Shown: positions 35,601 through 45,926, counted from the stretch's first letter. The stretch is 64,000 nucleotides of DNA from Parachlorella kessleri (GCA_001598975.1 BBXU01002174.1:55631-119630), one strand, 5' to 3'. The notes: generated by a model from the sequence alone, not told the origin. Numbers and translations: made by a program.

Positions 35601-38186
35601 ACTGGCCCGACTTGGCCGCCCAAGACCCTCAAACCCCCAAGGCGGAATAGGTATCAGTACCCAGGCCAGCTCTATCCATTAAGCCGTCCCACTTTCTGCC
35701 TGGGAGCAAAAGCCACCAGGCCCGCCTGTGTGTGTGTGAGGGGGGGGTGGGGTGGGGTGGGGTGGGGGGGCGTAATGGTTTCCCCCTCGAAGGTTTGCAG
35801 TGTGCACCAGGGGCGTGCAACAGCACCTGCAACAACAACAGCTGCCACCCGGTGCTTTACACAGCCTCACCTGCCAGCCCGTCAGGGCAGTGAGCGGTAC
35901 ACCATCTGCTCTGCCGACTGGTTGTTACTGTAAATACTCATTGGCCACTTGCCTTACTCATAGCCCCACCAGCCATGCCAATAACGAACCCAGCGGCACA
36001 CCAGCAGCCTCGTCCAGTGCTGACCTTACTGAGTCACACATTACTCATCCTCACCTGCCAGGCCGTCATTGACACCAGCGGCACACCGGCAGCCTCGTCC
36101 AGTGCTCACCATACTGAGTCACACATCACTCATCCTCACCTGCCAGGCCGTCAGCGACACCAGCGGCACACCGGCGGCCTCGTCCAGTGGCAGGTTGTCG
36201 GGCACCCTGGCCACCCAACCCTCCTCCGCCAGCACATACTCCGCATAGCAGCCTGCACTCAAGATATGGGTTTCAAAGGTTACTGCTGGCAAGTCCATAA
36301 AGTCTCCTTTGCCACCACATACTCCGCGTAGCAGCCTGTTTGAGGGGAAAGCACTAGCTCGCTGGGTGCCCTGTGCACTGCGGGTCACTGCACCGCTCAG
36401 CATTGTTGACAAACTATAGGATTAGATCGTCGCTTGGGAACGCCAAACTGGGGCCTATGGGGTGGGATCCTGCGTGCGAGGGACGCAGATGTGGATCTAA
36501 AGAAGACAATCTACTCGTCGGCCGGCTTGCCATACTAGGTTTGCCATGTCAGAGCCCGATCCACGCACCTTCAGGGGTTACGTAATAGTAGCCGGGGGTG
36601 AGGGCAAACACCTTGTCCCCCTTCTGGAACTGCACCCAAGCAGAGGCAGCCATTGCATTCAATTTAGGGATTTTTAGGAACTCATCAATGTATTTCAGGT
36701 CTCCTTGATGTCAGGTCTGATTAAGAAGCCATTACCTGTCTAAGCCAGAGCCCACAACATTTGCCTAAAACCAAGCACTGGCTCCTGCTCCTCCTGCACC
36801 CCGTCCCCATACCTCAGGCCACAGCGTACAGTGCAGGTCACGCCTGGCTGGCAGCCTACCGTTCCGTGGCATCCAGCCAGCCTGGCACCAGTGGGACAAA
36901 GCGTTACAGCACAGCTGGCCCCGGAACACCACCGCTCCCTACCAGCTTGCTTCCCAGTGGCGTGGCTCACAGCTGGGCCTGGCAACTTGCCTTGGAGACC
37001 TCCTCAGCCTCCTCTACCAAGCCAGCCACATCACCACCCAGCACCTGCGGAGGGAGGCAGCAGCTCACGTGAGCTCTGTTTATCGGTTAGTGAGACATTT
37101 GTCAGGCGACATTTGCCTGAGCTGGACAGGCCATGACAGACCCTTATGCCGTGCCGTGGTGAGTTCTTGCATTGAGCTGACAGCAAATGGAGCAAAGGTT
37201 TGAGGTCAAGCCAGGAGGTTGTTGATCTGTTGCCCTTCCGGTGGGGGCCAAAAGGTGTTCCGTTTGCTTGGAAACGAGGCCCACATTTTATGTTGGCAAA
37301 GGGACTACAATTGGTGTAGATTGCGGCCCCCTGCCCTCTGGCAGGGGCATACAGCCTTGGTGTCATTGCCCCACACCGCAGGCACGTTGGCCACTGACTG
37401 CCCCCTCTCGGAAGAACCCACAGGGGGAGGCCCATGTGGACCATCTTTCCTGTACCCTATCCCTTGCGGGAAGTATTGCATGTGGGGACAACCGCCCTTG
37501 TGCCCTAGCTACTATTGCAGGTGGGTGGCTGGGTACGTACACAGCATAAGAACAGGGCAAAGCAGGCAGGGCATGGCCGGCACGCACAGCAGCCTGGAAA
37601 ACTGCGAAGCAGGCATAACTTGCAAAGCAGGGGATGTCAGGAAGGACAGGCAGGAAAACTGCCCACCTCAGGAACGCATAAGCAGGCATGGTCAGCACTG
37701 CAGAGGGTGTCAGGAAGGGCAAGCGGGCAAGGTGCCCACCTTGGGAAACTCCTGAGGGGTGTAAGCTTTGGTGGATGGGTGCGCTCGAATATTCAGGTCC
37801 ACAGGGTTCACGCCAACGCTCACCGACCTGATAAGAAGTGTCCCTGGCCGCCTGCAGCGTGAAGCAGGCAGGGACCACAACAACATTCACGTTTTCCAGC
37901 CTAGTGGCCTGACCCCGCGGGATCTGGAAGCAAGCACCCTTAAATGCGCTCACTGCTGCGTTTGACACGTGCAGTCGATGACCTGCATCCCAAGCCTCCC
38001 TAATTCACTTCATTGTCTAGATGCCACCGTGTCGCATGCCAGCCCTCGTGCTGCTAGCCTGATCGAGCCTATTTAACGTGGATACATAAGCAAGCTCAGT
38101 ACTACGCTGCTTGCATACCTCTTTGGGACCGGAAAGTCTGTCACGGCATGTGGCCTTGCAGGCTCGTTCAGCACAACTGCGCGCAT
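32662..38186 (-). CDS. Quinone oxidoreductase-like MDR enzyme Q4
   Basis: Eleven exons: 38186-38119, 37851-37740, 37044-36991, 36630-36570, 36252-36140, 35243-35160, 34629-34525, 34056-33993, 33667-33584, 33366-33275 and 32793-32662 (322 aa). Domain order matches its paralogues. Differences include [36 protein letters not shown] and a diverged exon 9 (KLFAVTKPSGHFAQIRN). The Rossmann loop AAAGGVGH is intact. Intron 1 has a GT donor (GTATGC) where Q1-Q3 have GC; intron 3 keeps GCAAGT. This copy has the densest exon echoes, beside exons 2, 5, 6, 7, 10 and 11. Role inferred from family only. Confidence 0.9.
32850..33460 (-). repeat. Exon-11 and exon-10 echoes in Q4
   Basis: A decayed copy of the exon 11 start (CCTTGCCCTC...GTCTGTAG on the plus strand) lies at about 32855-32900, 100 bases from the real one. 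A copy of the exon 10 start, reading VVEAAKRDHKEG, begins at 33450, 84 bases upstream of the real start at 33366. Confidence 0.7.
34655..34870 (-). repeat. Acceptor-side echoes of Q4 exon 7
   Basis: The exon 7 start with its acceptor (plus-strand CGACTTGGCCAGCTGTATG) recurs at 34659, 34726 and 34849, upstream of the true exon boundary at 34629. The last copy extends further into the exon (TAGCCCAACGGCTTGGCCAG). G-rich simple sequence fills the gaps. Confidence 0.7.
35318..35480 (-). repeat. Acceptor-side echoes of Q4 exon 6
   Basis: Two copies of the exon 6 start (CCTTGGGCTC...GTGGTG...GGCCTGC on the plus strand) lie at about 35318-35362 and 35440-35480, after the true exon start at 35243. 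Each is followed by a GCGGGAGAGTG or CCGGAGAGTG tail that is also present beside the Q3 exon 6 echo. Confidence 0.75.
35741..35771 (+). other. G-quadruplex-forming G run
   Basis: Six consecutive G tracts of four or more (GGGGTGGGGTGGGGTGGGG core) on the plus strand, in Q4 intron 5. The composition strongly favours a G-quadruplex. Whether it has any role is unknown. Confidence 0.6.
35868..36335 (-). repeat. Exon-5 echo array around Q4 exon 5
   Basis: Donor-side copies of exon 5 (CTCACCTGCCAGGCCGTCA, then GGCACACCGGCAGCCTCGTC on the plus strand) repeat with an 85-base period before the true exon 36252-36140. They are anchored at 36050 and 36135, with partial copies near 35995 and 35868. An acceptor-side copy (ACATACTCCGCGTAGCAGCC) lies about 83 bases beyond the other edge, near 36318-36337. 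Confidence 0.85.
37618..37740 (-). repeat. Donor-side echo of Q4 exon 2
   Basis: The intron-side block GTGTCAGGAAGG...GCCCACCTTGGG adjoining the exon 2 donor is repeated 73 bases away (GTCAGGAAGG at 37636 and 37709). Confidence 0.6.
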
Positions 38187-38989
38187 GTCGTCGTTTCTGT
38201 TTTGCGTCCAAAGGACCAGAAAATTCAGTTGTATTCCCTCTGCTGCAACATGCTGCCTTGCCAGCGTATTTGCTGCTACAAGTGAAGAGAGGATGAGGTA
38301 ATAGTTGTCAATCTGCAAACCAGGGGATGACAGCTTGCAGGGAGCTGATGGGGTCTCGGCATGGGTCTCGGTACCTAGGCGCTGTGCCCATGTGAGGCAG
38401 CCCAGCAAGCTGGTACCGACCCTTGTATTCAGCCATGCCCCTGCCAGGCACTATTTATGGGTGGCAGATAGTGCGAACCGGCATTGAGGTGTGAACTGTA
38501 CTGACCGGGCTGGGTTATGCTTCACATCATGATGACTAAAGCCAGCCAAGGCAGGTGTCCTGCCCAAGGCTGGCGCACCGGATTGGAGCAGTGGGGAACC
38601 ATTCAGCACCAGTCAAGCTGCCTGCCCTGTAATCCAGGCTTGGTGTCTCCTTGTGGGACCGACCGTGAAGTTCAACCAGAACTATCTATTGACAGCTGGC
38701 TGGTGAGGACTTGCAAGTTAGGTTTGCAACATCAAAACCCCCTTCTAGCAGACAGACAGCACAGTGGCCCTGGTAAGTAGCTAATCCTGATCACTGGACA
38801 AAGGCACGATGGACAACTGGCCAGGAAAGCGGCTGCAGGCAGGACGAACAACGGGCGGACACAAAGCGTAGCGAACGTATAAAGAGAAGCGCAGAGAGAG
38901 CATAGCAGACAAGAGTTGAACAAAGAGAATGAACTAAACCATTGCATGCCGGCGGGAGGCTTGTCTATGGCCGGCCCCTACCGACCACT
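38187..38989. promoter_or_regulatory. 5' leader of Q4 and spacer
   Basis: Holds the conserved leader block (TTTGCTGCTACAAG near 38267, GGATGAGGTAAT near 38291) and a dispersed repeat copy (ATGGGTGGCAGATAGTGCGA at 38457). The rest is the 3' flank of the next gene. No exon supported. Confidence 0.4.
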
Positions 38990-40935
38990 TTACTTATAGC
39001 CATAGCCATAGCCTCCGCTTGGTGAAGGGGTCGGCGACGGGCTGGCTACTGGGATGACTACAGGCGAGGGCGAGATCGCCGCAGGGCTAGGGGAGGCTGC
39101 AGCTGGCTGCCTGAGACAGCCCTCCAAGGAAGCAAACGCCTGGGCGTACACCGCTGCCGTAGCTTCTACCTGCGGTAGATCACGGGCAGGACAAACACTG
39201 GGGGCACAACAGGGTGCAACATCAGGGGATCCAGCAATTCAGGCTGCCACAGTATCCTGCAGTGTGTTTGTGTGGGAGCTCTAAAAGTACTTACCTCCAA
39301 GCCAGTTGCACGCTACTGCGGCAGTCAGGTTACTCTGTTTGGCACCTTCTACCTGGCACAGCCCTTGTGCACACACAGGCTTGACACGCCTTCCTCCCTC
39401 TACCAATACAGTCCCAACAGATCTTTGCTGGGACGACAAGGTGGCCTGCCGTGGGCCTGCAGCCTCACACCGACTCACCATGGCCTCTGCCACAGCGTCA
39501 GCAAAGACAGTCGCGGAGCTGCCGTTGGAGGCGCAGGTGCTGGCAAAAACTGCAGCACACACAGGAGCAGGGGAAATTCCATATTGCACAAGCCCAGGCT
39601 GTGCGGTCCAAATGGCACCCCTGATAGTCAAAGTCAGACTAGGCCACCAATTGCAGCACGCAGCCATACTCGATGGCAGCGCCCACGCTCGCTGCCAGAG
39701 ACAGACAATTTGCGCAAGCCCAGCACCGCCAGGGCGGCACCACTGCCTTAGTTCTGGACACACCACACAGCCACGAGGGGCGAAACCCCGGAACACCTCC
39801 AGCCTTGCCTGATGCTGTTGCATTAACACACTTCTCATCTATGGCCGTCCCTGCTGCCTCAGCTATGGCTGAGGCGGAGGGGCAGCAGGAAGCCTCTACA
39901 AAGGCCTGCAGTCGAGTATGAGCGGCTGCTTAGCAGCGCCTTCCATGTGAGACTGCTGAAGCCGAGAGAAGGCACGAAGGTACCTCTCCAAGAAGCTGCA
40001 GCTTGATGTGTAACTAGCACGCAGCACACAAGGGAACATGGCCTCTGACCATGACTAAGGCACTGAGGCGTCACCCAGCTTTGGATGCTAAACTTGGTAT
40101 CTAACACCAGGCAAAGCAACTCACCTCTCCAGACGCCTTGGCCACAGCCCATGCCAAGGCCGTTGCTGCAACAGTGCGCCGGGTACCGGGTCAGTCAACC
40201 AGCTAGATTGAGATGGTGGAGCAGTGACGACACTGACATCAAACCATATCGCTCAGTTAAGTGCTTTGCATAATCGTGTGAGCAAGTAAACTTGGGTGCC
40301 TGTGCAAGACGCTCACCTATGCCCTCCCCGCTTGCACAGGTGCTGACACCCTGGCTGGTGTTGATCTCGATGGACACGTTGGCAGCGGCCTTAGCCGTCG
40401 CCTGCAGCAACAAAATATATCTCTCACCAAGGCTGATGCCATTTCACAACAGCAGGCATCAGGAGAAGTCATACATGTCGATGTGTCAAGGACTTGAAAA
40501 CCGTCAAGAAAGGGATGCACTACCGCACACAGCAACTTAGGGTCCACACAATCAGTCATCCGCCTGCCCTTGCTATTGGTCTGGACACCGTACCTGAGCC
40601 ACGGCTGTTGCCACAGCATCGGATACCAGGTCTGCTGTGTTTGACCCGTCACAAAGGCTCACTACTGCCTTGTTCACGACTTTATACACGTCAACAGCAC
40701 CGTTGGTGATGGCCCTTGCATTGAGGAGCACTTTCACTGTTGAGTTGCCAGCTACACCTGCAAAGTAAGGCCTCTCACTCTCAGTACATGACCTGCTGAC
40801 AATGTTGACACCTTCGTGATCAACGGACTCATACAGTTCACCTTCGCAGGGTTCATGGCCCGCAACTCCCAACGCCATCGCGCACAACACAACACCGAAC
40901 ACTGCGGCCTTCATCTTGCCTTGAATCCAACTCAT
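38990..40935 (-). CDS. Secreted Ala-rich, Cys-containing modular protein
   Basis: Secure exons: 40935-40842, 40757-40594, 40401-40317, 40165-40125 and the last, 39169-38990. Exons between about 39905 and 39270 are evident as modules (AFVEASCCPSASAIAEAAG; ASVGAAIEYGC; FASTCASNGSSATVFADAV; ACNWLGG), but their exact borders are uncertain. A signal peptide (MKAAVFGVVLCAMALGVAG) begins at the second Met, 40914. The N-terminal domain carries GNSTVKVLLNARAI and a Cys-Asp-Gly motif. The C-terminus is a Pro/Ser-rich tail ending GGYGYGYK. Exon-sized modules follow a Cys...Gly...Ala-x-Ala pattern. It is probably a cell-wall or extracellular-matrix protein (inference). The family is not recognised. Confidence 0.65.
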
Positions 40936-41489
40936 GATTTAGGGGAGCGAAGTACCGACCTTTAAGCCGAGGTTGGCGTCGGTGACAAGGATTCCGCGGT
41001 TGGGCCGCAAAGCCACGTCAGCTTGGGCGCGCCGAGGGTTTGCCACGCTGACGGCCTGGGTGACTGCGAATGACTCGGCGCGTCTTGAGAAGTAAAACAG
41101 ACGGCGCGTCTTGCCAACACGCGATTGTATCTGTTGTTATTGGTAGCAACCCAACATAATACAAGACGCCGATAACTATAAAAGGCCCACCCCCCTTCCC
41201 ACGCGGTCATGCTGCTTGTAAACACAGCTTGCCAAGAAAAACCTTAGACAGCCAGCCAGCAGACAAGGGATTTCCAGCATGGCCAGCCTTATAGTATGCG
41301 TTACAAGACCCGAGGGATACCATGTAACACCAGTTATACTATGGCGGCAGAAGAGTAACCTACCCAGACAGTCCACTCAGCTGTCAAGGAAGCTGACGGC
41401 AAGGATGACGGCAAGGAGTCTCAAAGCTACCGTTCCCTAGACTAACATACCATTGCCAGTCTGATCTCCGCATATCCAAGCATACCTGC
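40936..41489. other. Spacer with a plus-strand TATA-like motif
   Basis: 5' flank of the secreted-protein gene. CTATAAAAGGCC at 41176-41187 looks like a TATA box on the plus strand, but no plus-strand gene could be supported downstream of it. Confidence 0.35.
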
Positions 41490-41500
41490 ATGGGAATGTT

Positions 41501-41718
41501 TCACTTGTTTCGCCACAGAGAAATGGACCGCAGCGCTGCACGCTGCTTTGGTGTCAAGGGAGCCCACATCCCCGCGGCCCTCTGCCGCTGTCGCCGGGTT
41601 AAACACCAGTTTCCCAGCTCCCGCTCCCCCTCCAACAGCGGCTGCTACCGCATGGCCTGTGTGCGTGGCATGCGTCCATGCTGCCGCACAAGGCCGCCAG
41701 CTGCTGCCGCTGGTGCTC
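41501..41718 (-). pseudogene. Decayed last HA repeat of gene B
   Basis: Downstream of the gene B stop, homology to the seventh HA unit continues. Read with the paralogues as guide, the Trp codon after DDR has become TAG, one A is missing from the run at about 41688 (CACAAGG against CACAAAGG), and a second TAG follows. The repeat then runs on to a TGA at 41501. This is a relic tail, not translated with gene B as it stands. Confidence 0.8.
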
Positions 41719-43314
41719 CTACCGGTCGTCCTTGGTCCAATACCAGCCAGGGACAGCGGCCAGAGCTGCCAGCTGCTCTGCCGTCAGCGGCGGCTGATGG
41801 GAGCTGCCCTTCCGGTGCTGCCTCTGTGCACTGCACCACACGCCGAGCTCTTCCTCACCTGGCTGGGCGGGCACTCTCTTGCTCCCATGCTGCCGGGGCA
41901 TTCTGCCATGCTGGCATACAAAGCTCTGAAGCTGCTGCAATCGCAGCTCCCAAGCACCCTTTGAGTCTTCCCAGCGCCAGCCCGGAATGGCATCCAGAGC
42001 TGCCCTCTGATCAGCTGACAGGCGAGGCGGCTGATGTCCTTTGTACCGTTGGCGCTGCCGCCCAATCCAGCTGCCCAGCTCCCTCTCACCAGGCAGCATG
42101 GGGTTGCTCACGCCTGCTTCTGACCTTGGGAGCCTGCCGTGCTGCTGGCAGAAGGCCTCCACCTCCTGCCGCCGCTGCTCCCAGGGTGTCCAATCTTCCC
42201 ACGCCCAGCCCAGAGTCGCTTCCAAGGCCGCAATGCGTTCAGCAGGCAGTGGCCGCTGTCTTTGCCCCTTGTAGTACTGCCGCTGCGTTTGTACCCAGGC
42301 GCCTAACTCTTTCTCGCCAGGCAGAAAGGGGCTTGGCTTCCCAGCTGCTCCTCTTGGCAGCCTGCCGTGCTGCTGGTAAAAGGCCTCTACCTCCTGCCGC
42401 TGCAGCTCCCAAGGTTGCTTTGACCATTCTTCCCAGCACCAGCCAGGCGTTGCTTCCAAGGCTGCAACCTGCTCAGCTGACAGCTTCTGCCTCTTATTAC
42501 TCCGCCGCTGCATATCGATCCACCTTCCCAATTCCTTCTCAAAGGGCAGGTGAGAGGTGCTGTTGCTGAGGTTCAATCTTGGCAGCTGGCCGTGCTGCTG
42601 CACAAAGTCCTGGACCTGCTGGTAGTGATTCTCCCAGGGTGTTCTCACAAACTCCCCCCAGCTCCACCCAGGAGTGCCCTCGAGAGCAGCAAGACGTTCA
42701 CCAGAAAGCGGATCCCGTGATTGGCCCTTGAACTTCTTCCGCTGGTCACCCACCCAATATCCCAGCGCCTGTTCGCCTGGCAAGAAGGGACTTGCCTGCC
42801 CGGCCGCTGCGCGGGGGAGCCTACCGTGCCGCTGGTAAAAGGCCTCCACCTCCTGCCGCCACTGCTCCCAGGGCCTGACAGCCCGCCTCGTAGCCCACCA
42901 GACCCAGCCGGGAATGGCCAGTAGGGCTTTCCTCTCCTGGGCTGTCAGGGGTGGCCCCTTGCTGCCGGCCTTGCGCCGCTGCTGCTCTGTGCACCACACC
43001 CCCAGTGGCCGCTCGCCTGGAAGCAGCGGGCCCTGTCCAGCGGCGCTGGCTCTTGGCAGCCGGCCATGCTGCCGCTGGAAGGCTGCCACCCGCTGGCACG
43101 CCCGCTGCCAGACATCAGAGGGCGCCTGCTGCACTGGTTGTTGCTGCTGTGGGCTGCCAGGTGGTTGAGGTGCTGTGGGCTGCTCAGCGCTGCCACCCGC
43201 TCTGGCCGCCAAGGAAGGCCTAAAGCCGCTGCGCCTGTACCCCCGCCAGCATTGTGAGAATGCTCTCTGCTGTGGGATCCTCACATAATGGCTGCTTCCG
43301 CAGCCGGTGAGCAC
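41719..43314 (-). CDS. HA-repeat protein B, intronless
   Basis: One open frame of 531 aa from ATG 43314. A basic N-terminus of about 75 residues and a Pro/Gln linker precede six HA repeats. The first (WQRACQRVAAFQRQHGRLPR) belongs to a subtype shared by the first repeat of A, C and E; later ones follow WE..R.EVEAF..QHGRLPR. There is no helicase motor, no zinc finger and no intron, in contrast to neighbouring genes. It ends at a TAG that replaces the conserved Trp opening the seventh repeat, so it is a truncated version of the ancestral protein. Function unknown; nucleic-acid binding is suggested by the HA fold only. On the plus strand a long shadow frame overlaps it and is not coding. Confidence 0.82.
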   Translation of the reverse strand: MLTGCGSSHYVRIPQQRAFSQCWRGYRRSGFRPSLAARAGGSAEQPTAPQPPGSPQQQQPVQQAPSDVWQRACQRVAAFQRQHGRLPRASAAGQGPLLPGERPLGVWCTEQQRRKAGSKGPPLTAQERKALLAIPGWVWWATRRAVRPWEQWRQEVEAFYQRHGRLPRAAAGQASPFLPGEQALGYWVGDQRKKFKGQSRDPLSGERLAALEGTPGWSWGEFVRTPWENHYQQVQDFVQQHGQLPRLNLSNSTSHLPFEKELGRWIDMQRRSNKRQKLSAEQVAALEATPGWCWEEWSKQPWELQRQEVEAFYQQHGRLPRGAAGKPSPFLPGEKELGAWVQTQRQYYKGQRQRPLPAERIAALEATLGWAWEDWTPWEQRRQEVEAFCQQHGRLPRSEAGVSNPMLPGERELGSWIGRQRQRYKGHQPPRLSADQRAALDAIPGWRWEDSKGAWELRLQQLQSFVCQHGRMPRQHGSKRVPAQPGEEELGVWCSAQRQHRKGSSHQPPLTAEQLAALAAVPGWYWTKDDR

Positions 43315-45926
43315 TGCCTGAGCCTGCAGCGTGGCTCAGCAAGGGTCCGTTGCTTCTTGGAACAAGAAACGGCTTGCTTAGCCCAAAATAGTACAGCAGG
43401 AATAAGCTGATCTAGCAATGGATGCAGCAAGCACTCGTGACAGCCCTGGGTGCTGCCTCCATGTCCCACTTTAAACGGGGTGCAGCAACATAGTGTTACT
43501 ACCAGTGCAGTGTGAGTTCCTACCAGCGCCCGAATACAAGCTTACGTCATGTGCAGCCCGGAGAGAAGCTGCCTAGGATAGTTTGTCTCACTTCTAAATT
43601 GGTCGAAGCACCCACCCCTGCGGCCAAGGGCACCAAGCTGCCAACCGTAGGATAGGATGGGTCCACGAGGCTCTGGGTACACAATACGGTTCCTGAGTAC
43701 GCGTAGGTCCTATTCAACGGTTGGAGTTAGGGAGTAACCTTGAGCTATACACCAGCAGTTAGGTAAGCACATCATGGCGACGGTCTGACAATCGTCCTCA
43801 CCAGCTCCACACTTCCTTGGCTACAACCTTTATGGAAGCTGCGTCTTGAAGTGTGCAGCCAAGCGGACAGATCGAACAGAGCTCCTGCCAAGGTCCTTAC
43901 TCATACCGCAGCAGACGGTGCAGGGAGGGCGCCGTGGCGCGCCAACGGACATGAAAAGCTTGTTTAATTACTTCCTAATAAGCTAAGTGACGCAGCTGAC
44001 ACCCGACATTCCACCTTGAAACGGACTCTTGCGGACTTGGTGGTTGACATGATGACCCCCTGAGCTGCTTGGCCTGCTGTCTTTAGACCTTGCTATTAGC
44101 ATGGGTGGCAGGTAGTGCGAACAGGGAGTAGAGCTGGGCTGGGCTGGAGTGGACGGGACTGACAGGGCTGCATGCAGATTATTTTAGGTAGCAGGCGGGA
44201 CTTGGATGCGGAAGCTAGTTGTGGCATCTCAGGGACCAGCTTGCAGTCTCTCAACCCCTGCCAGGCAGGTTACAAGCAGTTGTGCCAGGACCAGCCCAAG
44301 ACCCTGGGCGACAACACCCAAGGGCACGTCCATCTATAGAGACAGGCTCGCAAACCCAGGCATCTCCACAGAGCATACCTTGCAGAGAAGCACTGCCAGT
44401 CTACACCTAGAGTAGAGCAACTAGAGTATTCTAACACGACGACACGCCAACAAGCTGGCATCGCCATCTGGGATCAACCCATTAAAACACAGGACGCGCC
44501 AAGGGCTGGGTGGCTGCAGGTGACACGGGGACCTGCCTACAGGCAAGAAATAGTATGATGGGTCACCACCCCCTGGCTACTGCATCACAACTAATCAACT
44601 CAGGGGTACAAACTCCCTTCTCCTTCCATGTACACCTGGCAGTCTGGCCACTAGTAGTGCAACCGCCCAGTGACCTCCCACAAAGGCAGCAGCGGCAACG
44701 TGAGGTACTGGGTCACTCCCATGTCAACAAAGTCACCTACACAGAGCAGCAGTGCCACCTAAGGCCGGCTGGTGACCCATCAAGGCCTGCGAGCCCTGCT
44801 CTTGATTACAAAGCACCCGGAAGTAAAAATGTCTTCGCCCACTTGCACTGCCCCCCTACACCACCTCACCGCCCCCCTCATGCTGAAGTTGCTAACATCT
44901 GGCGCAGCCCAGCCAGAACTCTTTCAGAGCACGTGAGTTGGCTGCGTGAAGAAGTAAGGACGCCATCCTGCATGCAGCGAAGACAGTAAATATTTGATCT
45001 ACCTGAAGTTGAATCCCCACCCCCACACCAGAGTGCATGCTGCGCAACAGGAATCATGACTTGCCCTGCATTGAACACTGTGTCTTTCCAGTAGTCTCTG
45101 GCGCGGACTGAAGCTCCGTGTCACTGCAACATCGGAGGCTCAGCTTCCAAAAAGCATCTTGACAAGCTGCACGGCTCCCAAGCCCAAAGTCCTCCCCGCT
45201 TCCAGCACCTTCTCGCCCACCCGCCCCGCTGTCACTCCCGCTCCCTGAACCCTGGCCCAATGCACAACCATCATATCTCCCTGCAGCTGTACACGCATAC
45301 ATCTTGGGCTGCGGCGGGTGCCGCAGGTCCCCCTTGCCCGCCTTCCCGCCTCCTCCGCCAGTTCCCTGACTCGCCTCCTGGCCAACTGCAGTGAGCAACA
45401 TGCAGACAGGTACAGCATTCAGCAATACCCTTGCACAAGCTCCCAGAACACTGACCATGTAAGCCCCGCCATGCCTTGCCAACTTCCAAGCAGGCCGGCT
45501 GGTTTGCTCTAAGCCACTCTGTAGCTACCTTGAATTTAAAAACCCCAACAGCAGCCCTTAGCTGTCGACTCCAAGCTATCACACTGTTTGACATACTTTC
45601 TTGCAGATTGCCCAGGTAAGGCATAATGCTTGAACCGCACAAAACTGTGAACCCTGCTCGACACACTAGCCAACTGACATGCCAAGGGACTGCAGGCCAC
45701 CTGAGCGTTGTGTGAACGCGTTCTGACACCACTCGGCAACCTCCACTTCATGTGATGGAGCAGCAGGGGCACATAGACAGCCTACCCAGCTGCCAGCAAA
45801 ATGCAGATGGTCAAGAAGAGCCAAGCCTGCACTTCCAAGTGTGAACCCTTTAAAGAGCCAGGCACATACCAGTGCCTAGTCCGATGGTGTACACCCGCCC
45901 TGCATGTGTTCGAAGCGCACCTAAAT
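43315..45926. repeat. Segmental duplication, left copy (non-HA part)
   Basis: From about 43890 to 45926 the sequence is colinear with about 48040-49491. Matching anchors are GGTTGACATGAT (44043/48165), AGGGCTGGGTGGC (44500/48507), CAGTGAGCAACATGCA (45389/48905), CCTGAGCGTTGTGTGAACGC (45702/49242) and CAAGCCTGCACTTCCAAG (45823/49387). A minus-strand stretch near 45400-45330 reads LARRRVRELAEEAG and is kept in the partner as LARRRAREQ. An unidentified minus-strand gene may therefore lie here, but I could not build it. Confidence 0.7.

Noticed and set aside
41490..42569. 359-codon plus-strand open frame
   Set aside because: Antisense shadow of HA gene B; the paralogues do not conserve its sequence or frame.
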